Assembly (NCBI RefSeq): GCF_900111125.1
Contig: NZ_FOGE01000019.1
Span: 1-64,000, forward strand
Origin: Sphingobium sp. YR768
GTDB lineage: Bacteria > Pseudomonadota > Alphaproteobacteria > Sphingomonadales > Sphingomonadaceae
Direction: 5' to 3'
DNA length: 64,000 nucleotides
Part shown: positions 45,476 to 52,856 of the stretch, piece after piece
How positions within the stretch are numbered: the stretch's first letter is position 1
Layout of the letters: every line of letters starts with the position of its first letter
Translations under genes and position numbers: made by a program
The notes under the pieces: generated by a model
The model's database searches: none
The model's input: only the letters and a program-made list of their open reading frames with translations
What the model was told of the DNA's origin: nothing

Positions 45476-46440
45476 GCCAAACCTCCTTCGCGCTGCGCTG
45501 CCGCCGGGGAAAAGCCCTTGGGCAAACCTGCATCGGGAGTGAAACCGTAGAGCGGTTCGCCCTCAAGCGCGGCCGCCACCTGTGTCCGCACAGCGAACAG
45601 ATGGTCCATGTCGATGCCGGTGCGCAGGCCCATCGCCTCCAGCATGAAGACCAGATCTTCGGTCACGATATTGCCGCTGGCGCCTGGGGCAAAGGGGCAG
45701 CCGCCAATGCCGCCCAATGAACTGTCGAGCGTGTCCAGCCCGCATTCGATCGCGGCCAGCGCATTGGCCAGGCCAAGGCCGCGAGTATTGTGCAGGTGGA
45801 TGCCGGTCACGGCTCGCTCCCCCACAACGCCGCGCACCAGCCCGATCAGGCGACGGACGGCGGACGGGTCGGCATAGCCGGTCGTATCGGACAGGCCGAC
45901 TTCGTCGCAGCCCGCCGCCATCAAGCCTTCGGCCAAGCGCGCGATCTGAGCATCGGGGATGGCGCCCTCCAGCGTACAGCCGAACACGGTCGACAGGCTG
46001 CCTTCGAAATGGGGTCGCTGCCCGTGCGGAAGAGCCGCGATAATGCCGGCGATCGCCTTCGCCTCGGCCAGCACCTGCTCATGCGTCTTGCGCAGATTGG
46101 CGAGGCTGTGAGTTTCGGACACAGAAAGCGGCAGCGTCAGCTTGTCAGCGCCCGCCTCCAGCGCAGCCTGCGCGCCGCGCGCATTGGGGACCAGTACCGC
46201 AACGGTCAGCCCCGGAATGGTCTTGGCAAAGCGCACGAGTTCAGCCGTGTCCGCCAGTTGCGGCAGCAGCTTTGCCGGAACGAAGCTCCCCACCTCTATC
46301 TCGCGCACGCCTGCGGCCGCCTCGCCTGCGACCCATGCCTTCTTGGCTTCCAGCGGCATGATCGCCTTGATGCTTTGCAGACCGTCGCGCGGTCCCACTT
46401 CGCTTACCAGAATATCTATGTCCGCTGCGCGGTCAGTCAT
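45472..46440 (-). CDS. HMG-CoA-lyase-like enzyme (DRE-TIM family)
   Basis: A 322-residue TIM-barrel lyase. SEVGPRDGLQSIKAIMP carries the catalytic Arg-Asp pair, EIEVGSFVPAKLLPQLAD the second strand, IHLHNTRGLGLANALAAIECGLD the metal-binding His pair and GGCPFAPGASGNIVTEDLVFML the catalytic Cys loop. Family members split 3-hydroxy-3-methylacyl-CoA: HMG-CoA to acetyl-CoA and acetoacetate or, in related proteins, citramalyl-CoA to pyruvate and acetyl-CoA. It is the first gene of the amidohydrolase operon and divergent from a CoA transferase and hydratase, which favours the citramalyl-type reaction. Confidence 0.85.
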   Translation of the reverse strand: MTDRAADIDILVSEVGPRDGLQSIKAIMPLEAKKAWVAGEAAAGVREIEVGSFVPAKLLPQLADTAELVRFAKTIPGLTVAVLVPNARGAQAALEAGADKLTLPLSVSETHSLANLRKTHEQVLAEAKAIAGIIAALPHGQRPHFEGSLSTVFGCTLEGAIPDAQIARLAEGLMAAGCDEVGLSDTTGYADPSAVRRLIGLVRGVVGERAVTGIHLHNTRGLGLANALAAIECGLDTLDSSLGGIGGCPFAPGASGNIVTEDLVFMLEAMGLRTGIDMDHLFAVRTQVAAALEGEPLYGFTPDAGLPKGFSPAAAQREGGLA

Positions 46441-46513
46441 GTCAGCTACCCTTCGACACTAAGGCCGATTGCCATATCCCGACCATGACAGCCGTCGAGC
46501 ATCGAGGATGGAA

Positions 46514-47698
46514 ATGACCGAAGAGCAACTACCCCTGGCCGGAATCCGTGTAGTAGAGTTCACTCATATGGTGATGGGACCATCCGTCGGCGTGATCCTG
46601 GCCGACCTTGGCGCAGAGGTGGTGAAGGTCGAACCCAAGGGCGGCGACCAAACCCGCAAGCTGCTGGGTTCGGGCGCAGGCTATTTCCCGATGTTCAACC
46701 GGAACAAGCGCAGCCTGTGCCTCGACCTGAAGGACCAGCGCGATGTCAATGTTGCCCGCAAGCTGATCGCTAGGTCCGATATCGTGGTGGAAAATTTCCG
46801 TCCCGGCACGCTGGATCGGCTGGGCTTGGGTTACGACACTCTTTCGGCCAATCATCCCGAACTCATCTATTGTTCGGCCAAGGGTTTCCTCAACGGCCCT
46901 TATGAACATCGCACGGCGCTGGATGAAGTGACCCAGATGATGGGCGGCCTCGCCTATATGACCGGCCCGCCCGGACGCCCCCTGCGCGCAGGCTCTTCGG
47001 TGGTCGATATCACTGGCGGCATGTTCGGGGTGATCGGCATCCTGGCGGCGCTGGAACGACGACATCGCACGGGCGTGGGCGGCGCAGTCAAATGTTCGCT
47101 TTATGAAACAACGGCTTTCCTGGTGGGTCAGCACATGGCGCAGATGGCCGTCACGGGTAAAGCCGCCCAGCCCATGCCAGTGCGCATTTCGGCCTGGGCA
47201 ATCTATGACGTGTTCGAGACAAGCCGTGAAGGCGAACAATTGTTCGTCGGAGTCGTATCGGATGGACAATGGCGCACTTTCTGTGGCGCGTTCGATCTGG
47301 AGGAGCTGGGCCTCAACCCCGATTATGTGACCAATAATGGCCGCGTCGTCGCGCGCGACGTCATCCTGCCGCAGGTCCGGACTCTGTTTCAGGCCATGCC
47401 GCGCGAGATACTGGTCGAAAAGCTGGAAGAACTGGGCCTTCCCTTCGCGCCGATCACACGGCCCGACGAACTTTTTGACGATCCGCATCTCGCGGATGGG
47501 GGGTTGCTGGATGTTACCATTTCGGGTGGCGCAAAGACCCGCTTGCCGGGCCTGCCGATCGAATTTGACGGCGCGCGCACCGGGCTGCGTCATGACATCC
47601 CGCAGGTCAACGAAGGCGCCGACGCGATATTGCGAGAACTCGGCCTGCCCGAAGCCGACATCGCCCGGATCGTCGGCGCAACGGAAGCGGCCCTGTGA
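46514..47698 (+). CDS. CaiB/BaiF family CoA transferase
   Basis: A 394-residue class III CoA transferase, moving CoA from a donor such as succinyl-CoA to a carboxylic acid. Signatures: GIRVVEFTHMVMGPSVGVILADLGAEVVKVEP, FPMFNRNKRSLCLDLKD, DIVVENFRPGTLDRLGLGYDTL and the glycine-rich GLAYMTGPPGRPLRAGSSVVDITGG. The ATG at 46514 has GAGG six bases upstream; the upstream ATG at 46508 is too close to it. It overlaps the next gene by four bases. With the hydratase and lyase around it, activation of citramalate or malate is the best guess. Confidence 0.9.
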   Translation: MTEEQLPLAGIRVVEFTHMVMGPSVGVILADLGAEVVKVEPKGGDQTRKLLGSGAGYFPMFNRNKRSLCLDLKDQRDVNVARKLIARSDIVVENFRPGTLDRLGLGYDTLSANHPELIYCSAKGFLNGPYEHRTALDEVTQMMGGLAYMTGPPGRPLRAGSSVVDITGGMFGVIGILAALERRHRTGVGGAVKCSLYETTAFLVGQHMAQMAVTGKAAQPMPVRISAWAIYDVFETSREGEQLFVGVVSDGQWRTFCGAFDLEELGLNPDYVTNNGRVVARDVILPQVRTLFQAMPREILVEKLEELGLPFAPITRPDELFDDPHLADGGLLDVTISGGAKTRLPGLPIEFDGARTGLRHDIPQVNEGADAILRELGLPEADIARIVGATEAAL

Positions 47699-49125
47699 CG
47701 ACAAACACCGGCATCGGACGCACCCTCTTCGACAAATTATGGGACATGCATTGCATCGACGATCTTGGGGACGGCACTGGCCTGATCCTGATCGACCGGG
47801 TCATGCTGCATGAACGCACCGGTGGCGTCGCACTAGAAAGCTTGGCGGCGGCGGGGCGCACCGTGAATGCGCCTGCGCAAGTGTTCGCGACGATGGACCA
47901 TGTCGTCGATACGCTGCCGGGCCGCACCGACGCCACGATCATGCCGACCGGCCGCGACTTCATCCTTGCTACGCGTACGGCAGCGCAGGCCGCCGGGATC
48001 ACCTTGTTCGACCTGGGCGACGATCGACAGGGCATCGTCCATGTCGTCTCGCCCGAACAAGGGATTATCCTGCCGGGCCTGACGCTGGTTTGCCCGGACA
48101 GCCACACATGCAGCCAGGGCGCCTTGGGCGGCCTCGCCTGGGGGATCGGGTCGACCGAGGCGGAACATGCGCTGGCGACGTCGACACTGCGCGTGCGCAA
48201 ACCCAAAAGCATGCGCATTACGATCGAGGGGTCGCTGGCCGCTGGCGTCACGGCCAAGGATCTGGCCCTGCATCTTCTCGGCCGATTTGGCGCAGCGGGC
48301 GCAAAAGGCCATGTGGTTGAATATGCCGGGTCGGCGGTGCGCGCGTTGGAGATCGAAGAGCGACTGACGCTGTGCAACATGGCCACCGAACTGGCCGCCT
48401 TTACCGCTATCGTCGCCCCTGATGAAAAGGCCTTCGCCTATCTGGAGGGGCGTCCCTATGCGCCCACGGGCGACGAATGGGCGCGTGCGGTCGAAAGCTG
48501 GCATGACCTTCGCAGCGACGATGGCGCTCGCTTCGATACGGATTTGCGGATCGATGCGGCCGACGTCGCTCCGGGCATAACATGGGGCACCAGTCCGCAA
48601 CATTATGCGCCGATCGATGCTGTCGTGCCCGCTTATGAGGGAGTTGCTGCGCGCGACAGCCGGGAAGCCTATGACCGGGCGCTCGATTATATGGGCGTGG
48701 CGGCGGGTCAGTCTCTGCGCGACCTGCGCATCGACGCGGCCTTCATCGGCTCCTGCACGAATGCGCGCCTGTCCGACCTGCGCCGCGCTGCCGCTGTGTT
48801 GAAAGGGCGGCATGTCGCACCGGGCGTCCGCGCCATTTGCGTGCCGGGATCGAGTCGGGTCAAGGCAGCGGCCGAAGCGGAGGGACTGGACGCAATATTC
48901 CGCAATTCAGGTTTCGAATGGCGGGAATCGGGTTGCTCCATGTGCTTCTTTGCTGGCGGGGAAAGTTTCGGCGCGGGCGAGCGGGTGGTAAGTTCGACCA
49001 ACCGTAATTTCGAAAGCCGTCAGGGACCGGGTACGCGAACCCACCTTGCTTCGCCGGAGACGGTGGCCGCATCCGCCATTGCCGGGATGATCGCGGACCC
49101 GCGCCTCTTGCAGACAGGGAACTGA
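47695..49125 (+). CDS. Aconitase-family hydratase large subunit (LeuC-like)
   Basis: A 476-residue protein with the Fe-S cluster cysteines in AAFIGSCTNARLSDL and SGCSMCFFAGGE, and the leading KLWDMH and LVCPDSHTCSQGALGGLAWGIGSTEAEH. Length and layout match the large subunit of isopropylmalate isomerase and of maleate/citraconate hydratases. The GTG start overlaps the transferase stop (GTGA), and LeuD follows three bases later. A leucine-biosynthetic role is less likely, since no leuA or leuB is here and the pair is embedded in catabolic genes; hydration of maleate or citraconate is more in line. Confidence 0.87.
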   Translation: MTTNTGIGRTLFDKLWDMHCIDDLGDGTGLILIDRVMLHERTGGVALESLAAAGRTVNAPAQVFATMDHVVDTLPGRTDATIMPTGRDFILATRTAAQAAGITLFDLGDDRQGIVHVVSPEQGIILPGLTLVCPDSHTCSQGALGGLAWGIGSTEAEHALATSTLRVRKPKSMRITIEGSLAAGVTAKDLALHLLGRFGAAGAKGHVVEYAGSAVRALEIEERLTLCNMATELAAFTAIVAPDEKAFAYLEGRPYAPTGDEWARAVESWHDLRSDDGARFDTDLRIDAADVAPGITWGTSPQHYAPIDAVVPAYEGVAARDSREAYDRALDYMGVAAGQSLRDLRIDAAFIGSCTNARLSDLRRAAAVLKGRHVAPGVRAICVPGSSRVKAAAEAEGLDAIFRNSGFEWRESGCSMCFFAGGESFGAGERVVSSTNRNFESRQGPGTRTHLASPETVAASAIAGMIADPRLLQTGN

Positions 49126-49128
49126 GCC

Positions 49129-49734
49129 ATGCAGCCCTTTACTACCCTCACCGCGACCGCCGCGCCGCTGCTGCGCGACAATGTCGACACGGACGCGATC
49201 ATTCCCTCGCGCGAGATGAAATCCGTGTCGAAGACGGGACTGGCCGACGGCCTGTTCGCCGGTTGGCGCTATACGCAGATCGGCGGCCGCAATCCCGACC
49301 CTGCCTTCATCCTAAATCAGCCAGACTATGCCGCCGCGCAATTCCTGCTGTCGGGGGAGAATTTCGGTTGCGGGTCCAGTCGCGAACATGCCGCCTGGGC
49401 GCTCGCCGAATATGGCTTTCGCGCAATCGTCGCGCCCAGCTTCAACCCGATCTTTCGCGGGAATTGCATCCGTAACGGCATCGTGCCGATTGAGCTGGAG
49501 AGCGGCCCGGTGGCAAACGCCGCTCAGGCCCTGCCATTGACCATCGACCTTGCTGCGCAAACCGTCGTGGCAGCATCGGGACAAAGCTGGCACTTCGCAA
49601 TCGAGGCAGAGGCCAAGGCGATGCTGTTGGGCGGCCTCGACATGATCGACCTGACGCTCCAGCGCCGCGACAGGATCGAGGCATTCCGCGCCGCCGACAG
49701 GCACCAACGGCCATGGGCGTATTTCGCGGCGTGA
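49129..49734 (+). CDS. Aconitase-family hydratase small subunit (LeuD-like)
   Basis: A 201-residue swivel-domain subunit: PLLRDNVDTDAIIPSREMKSVSK, then SGENFGCGSSREHAAWALAEYGFRAIVAPSFNPIFRGNCIRNGIVPIEL. The FGCGSSREHA motif forms the substrate-binding loop. It should form a heterodimer with the LeuC-like protein. The residues of the loop that distinguish isopropylmalate from maleate/citraconate were not resolvable by eye. Start ATG at 49129 sits three bases after the LeuC stop. A hairpin follows at 49746-49775. Confidence 0.88.
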   Translation: MQPFTTLTATAAPLLRDNVDTDAIIPSREMKSVSKTGLADGLFAGWRYTQIGGRNPDPAFILNQPDYAAAQFLLSGENFGCGSSREHAAWALAEYGFRAIVAPSFNPIFRGNCIRNGIVPIELESGPVANAAQALPLTIDLAAQTVVAASGQSWHFAIEAEAKAMLLGGLDMIDLTLQRRDRIEAFRAADRHQRPWAYFAA

Positions 49735-49745
49735 AACGACGAATG

Positions 49746-49775
49746 GGGGGACGGACACCAATCGGTATCCGTCCC
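49746..49775 (+). terminator. Bidirectional terminator between hydratase and monooxygenase genes
   Basis: GGGGACGGA (49746-49754), 12-base loop, TCCGTCCCC (49767-49775): a perfect 9-bp GC-rich stem, then TTT. It lies between convergent genes, 11 bases after the LeuD stop and 9 before the end of the monooxygenase gene. Confidence 0.7.
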
Positions 49776-49784
49776 CTTTGCGCC

Positions 49785-51137
49785 TTACCAGACTTCCGGC
49801 TTTTCGATCAGCGCGGGGTTTGTTTCATACATGTTGGCCGGACGTTGGAGGCCAAGATTCTCGCGCAGCGTCGCACCTTCATACGCCTTGCGGAACGCGC
49901 CACGCGCTTGCAGGATTGGTACGACGCCATCGACGAACGTTTCCAGTCCGGCCGGCAGGACGGGCGGGGAAATGACGAAGCCGTCCGCGGCCCCTTCCTC
50001 GACCCAGGCCTGAAGCTCGTCGGCAACATCCTCTGCCGTGCCGACTATCGTGCGCCCCGTCCGCCCGGCCGCCACCCGGCGCGCCAGTTCTGCAAGCGGC
50101 AACTTTTCCCGCTCGGCCAGTTCGAGAACGCGGTCGCGCGTCGAATTCTGCCCCGCCAATGCAGCTTCCGGCAACGGCGCCAGTGGTGCATCATGGTCTG
50201 CGCCCGACAGATCGATATTGCCCAACAGCGCGCCCAGCTTGCTGATCGCTATGGAAGTCGGGATCAGCGAGTCGAGTGCGCGCTGCAACGCCTCTGCGTC
50301 CGCGCGCGTCGCCCCGATCACAGGCGTCATCGCCGGCATGATCTTGAGCGTTTCGGGCGACCGGCCAAATTCCGCGATCTGTTTATGCATCGCCGCGCGG
50401 AAAGCCTTGGCCGTTTCGATGCCGGGGTGGGAGGTGAAGATGACTTCCGCGCAACTGGCCGCAAAGCGCTGGCCGGTAGCAGACGCCCCCGCCTGCACCA
50501 GCACCGGATGCCCCTGCGGCCCGCGCGGTACGTTGAGCGGCCCCGCGACCTTGAAATGATCACCCGCATGGTTGATGGCAGAAATGCGCGCAGGGTCGGT
50601 GTAGTGACCGCGATCCTTGTCCGCCAGAACCGCGCCATCCTGCCAGCTGTCCCACAGCTTGCGCGCGACATCCACGAATTCGGCTGCCCGTTCATAGCGG
50701 GCGCCATGATCCATATGGGCCTCGCGACCGAAATTATGCGCCTCATTTTCCATCGTGGACGTCACGATGTTCCAGCCCGCCCGGCCGTGGCTGAGATGAT
50801 CCAGCGTCGCGAACCGGCGCGCCAGTTCATAGGGCTGGCAATAGGTGGTCGAAGCCGTACCGATCAGGCCGATATGCTTCGTGACGGCGGCGATCGTCGA
50901 AAGGACCAGTGCAGGATCAAGCTTGGGAGTTTCGAGGCACGCAAAGATTTCTGCCCCCTTCACCGGTGCATATCCTACCGAATCCGCCAGGAACACGCCG
51001 TCGAACAGGCCCCGTTCCGCCGTCTGGGCGAGCGAACGAAAATAGTCGATGTCACATAGCGCATCTGCGGCCGCGCCGCTATGCCGCCAGCCTGCGATAT
51101 GCCCGCCGGTCTGCATCAGAAACGCCAAAAGCTTCAT
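49785..51137 (-). CDS. LLM-class flavin-dependent monooxygenase (NtaA/SnaA/DszA family) 1
   Basis: A 450-residue bacterial-luciferase-fold protein. Family motifs: GGHIAGWRHSGAAAD near the start, AERGLFDGVFLADSVG, ITAATKHIG-like HIGLIGTASTTYCQPYELARRFATLDHLSHGRAGWNIVTS, NFGREAHMDHGARYERAAEFVDV, GPQGHPVLVQAGAS and TVDELQAWVEEGAADGFVISP-like end. These enzymes use FMNH2 and oxygen to hydroxylate or cleave C-N, C-S bonds. A flavin reductase at 42.4 kb could feed it. It diverges from an MFS gene across 149 bases. Confidence 0.92.
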   Translation of the reverse strand: MKLLAFLMQTGGHIAGWRHSGAAADALCDIDYFRSLAQTAERGLFDGVFLADSVGYAPVKGAEIFACLETPKLDPALVLSTIAAVTKHIGLIGTASTTYCQPYELARRFATLDHLSHGRAGWNIVTSTMENEAHNFGREAHMDHGARYERAAEFVDVARKLWDSWQDGAVLADKDRGHYTDPARISAINHAGDHFKVAGPLNVPRGPQGHPVLVQAGASATGQRFAASCAEVIFTSHPGIETAKAFRAAMHKQIAEFGRSPETLKIMPAMTPVIGATRADAEALQRALDSLIPTSIAISKLGALLGNIDLSGADHDAPLAPLPEAALAGQNSTRDRVLELAEREKLPLAELARRVAAGRTGRTIVGTAEDVADELQAWVEEGAADGFVISPPVLPAGLETFVDGVVPILQARGAFRKAYEGATLRENLGLQRPANMYETNPALIEKPEVW

Positions 51138-51286
51138 CGAAACCTCCTGTTGAACATAGCATCTCCTATTGCACCTTATGGTGCGCTGCCGGGCGTCGTT
51201 CGTCCCTGTCCGTTAGTCGGACAAAGCTGCGGAACGCCGCGCTCCCATCGTCTCCGATGCCATGCTGCTGCTATAAGGAGACTATC
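51138..51286. promoter_or_regulatory. Divergent control region between monooxygenase 1 and MFS gene
   Basis: A 149-base divergent spacer with no gene. It must hold the promoters for both; no clear operator repeat was found by eye. Confidence 0.3.
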
Positions 51287-52651
51287 ATGATCCACGCCGC
51301 CACTCCGTTTACACATGGAGCCTCGCCCAAACCGGAATTTCGGACCGGGGCGGCGCGGGCCTGGTTCGCCGTCATCATATTGTGCCTCGCCCAGATCGTA
51401 TCGACCATAGATCGCGGCATGCTGGCGCTGGTCATCGATCCGGTCCGCGCGGACCTGGCGATCAGCGAAGTCCAGATCGCGCTGCTGCAGGGGCTGGCCT
51501 TCTCCATCTTCTACGTCACGATGGGCCTGCCGTTGGGCGCTGTCGCCGACGTCGTAAGTCGACGGCTGTTGCTGATATGCGGCATCCTGCTATGGAGCGC
51601 GGCGACGATCTGCGGCGGACTGTCCGCCGATTTCGGCCATATGTTCGCATCCCGGCTGTTCATTGGTGTTGGCGAAGCAGTATTGGGACCATGCGCCGTG
51701 ACGATGATCACCGACATGTTTCCACCCGATCGGCGCGGCCGACCCATGTCGGTCTATGTCTTCGGAACGATGATTGCTTATGGCCTGGGGTCGGTGGTGA
51801 GCGGATATATATTGCAAGCCGCGCCACAGGGCACATTCGCCTGGATACCATTGGTCGGAACATTGGCGCCGTGGCGGATCGCCTTTGTCCTGGTCGGCGC
51901 ATTCGGCTTCGTCATTGCCGCCTTGATGCTGTTGATGCGCGATCCGCCGCGCCTTGGCGGAACCGGCGACGCCAGGACACGGGCAAGCCTGCCCGCCTCG
52001 CTCGCCTATTTTGCTGGCCAGCGCGGTATATTTGCGCCGCTCTATGCCATGGTCGCCTTTTTCGGTCTGGGCGGATCGGTGGCGACCGGGTGGGGCGCCG
52101 TGCTGCTCACCCGCGCCTATGGGTTCGACATCGGCGCGGCGGGTAAGAGCCTGGGAACCGGCCAGATCATATGGGCCGTCATCGGTGCAGCGGTGGCGAG
52201 CGTCTTGATCGATCGCGTTGCACGACGCAGCGGTGTCGCAGGCAAGATTCGATTCGCTGCCTTCATGTGCCTCGCAGCCATTCCTGCGGCTCTCGGGGGG
52301 ATGGTCGGCAACAGCATCGTCGCGATCGCCCTCCTGTCTGAAATCACCTGCGCCAGCGCCTTGTTCGGCACGGCCATGCTCTCGATCATATCGGAAGCCA
52401 CGCCGACGCGCATGCGCGGGCTGTCCGTGGCGCTTTATGCCTTTGTCCTGACACTCATCGGCTTTTCCTGCGGCCCGTTGCTGGTGGCGTTCCTGACGGA
52501 ACATGTGTTTCACAATCCAGCGGCTGTGGGTCATTCCATGGCGATCGTCGGGACCGTGTCGCTGGTGATTGGGACAGGCTTCGGTTTCCTGGCCGCAGGC
52601 CGTTTCCACAGCTCCACGGCAAATGCGGCGCCGCTGGCTACACCGCAGTAA
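51287..52651 (+). CDS. MFS transporter, spinster-like
   Basis: A 454-residue, 12-helix carrier. It starts AWFAVIILCLAQIVSTIDRGMLALVIDPVRADLAISEVQIALLQGLAFSIFY, typical of spinster-like carriers of catabolic clusters in sphingomonads, and has DMFPPDRRGRPMSVYVFGTMIAYGLGS and ATPTRMRGLSVALYAFVLTLIG. The ATG at 51287 has AAGGAG seven bases upstream. It is followed by a TonB receptor, so substrate crosses both membranes. The carried compound is unknown. Confidence 0.85.
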   Translation: MIHAATPFTHGASPKPEFRTGAARAWFAVIILCLAQIVSTIDRGMLALVIDPVRADLAISEVQIALLQGLAFSIFYVTMGLPLGAVADVVSRRLLLICGILLWSAATICGGLSADFGHMFASRLFIGVGEAVLGPCAVTMITDMFPPDRRGRPMSVYVFGTMIAYGLGSVVSGYILQAAPQGTFAWIPLVGTLAPWRIAFVLVGAFGFVIAALMLLMRDPPRLGGTGDARTRASLPASLAYFAGQRGIFAPLYAMVAFFGLGGSVATGWGAVLLTRAYGFDIGAAGKSLGTGQIIWAVIGAAVASVLIDRVARRSGVAGKIRFAAFMCLAAIPAALGGMVGNSIVAIALLSEITCASALFGTAMLSIISEATPTRMRGLSVALYAFVLTLIGFSCGPLLVAFLTEHVFHNPAAVGHSMAIVGTVSLVIGTGFGFLAAGRFHSSTANAAPLATPQ

Positions 52652-52856
52652 TTTATCTGCGTAGCGGTTAAATTGCCCGTGTTGGTGGAAGACAGCCTGC
52701 ATGCTCAACAAGATTGCCATGTCAGACGGAAGAAAAAATTCCAGGTCGTGACGGGAAACTCCCTACCACGACAATATTATGGGAATAAGTCTGATTTCGC
52801 AGGAAATTATTTGGAACGGTCGTTACGAAACCGAACAAGCTTAAGGGGCTGGGGTA

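Noticed and set aside
47695..49734. Leucine biosynthesis locus
   Set aside because: No leuA or leuB is adjacent and the pair is coupled to a CoA transferase, so a biosynthetic role is the weaker reading.
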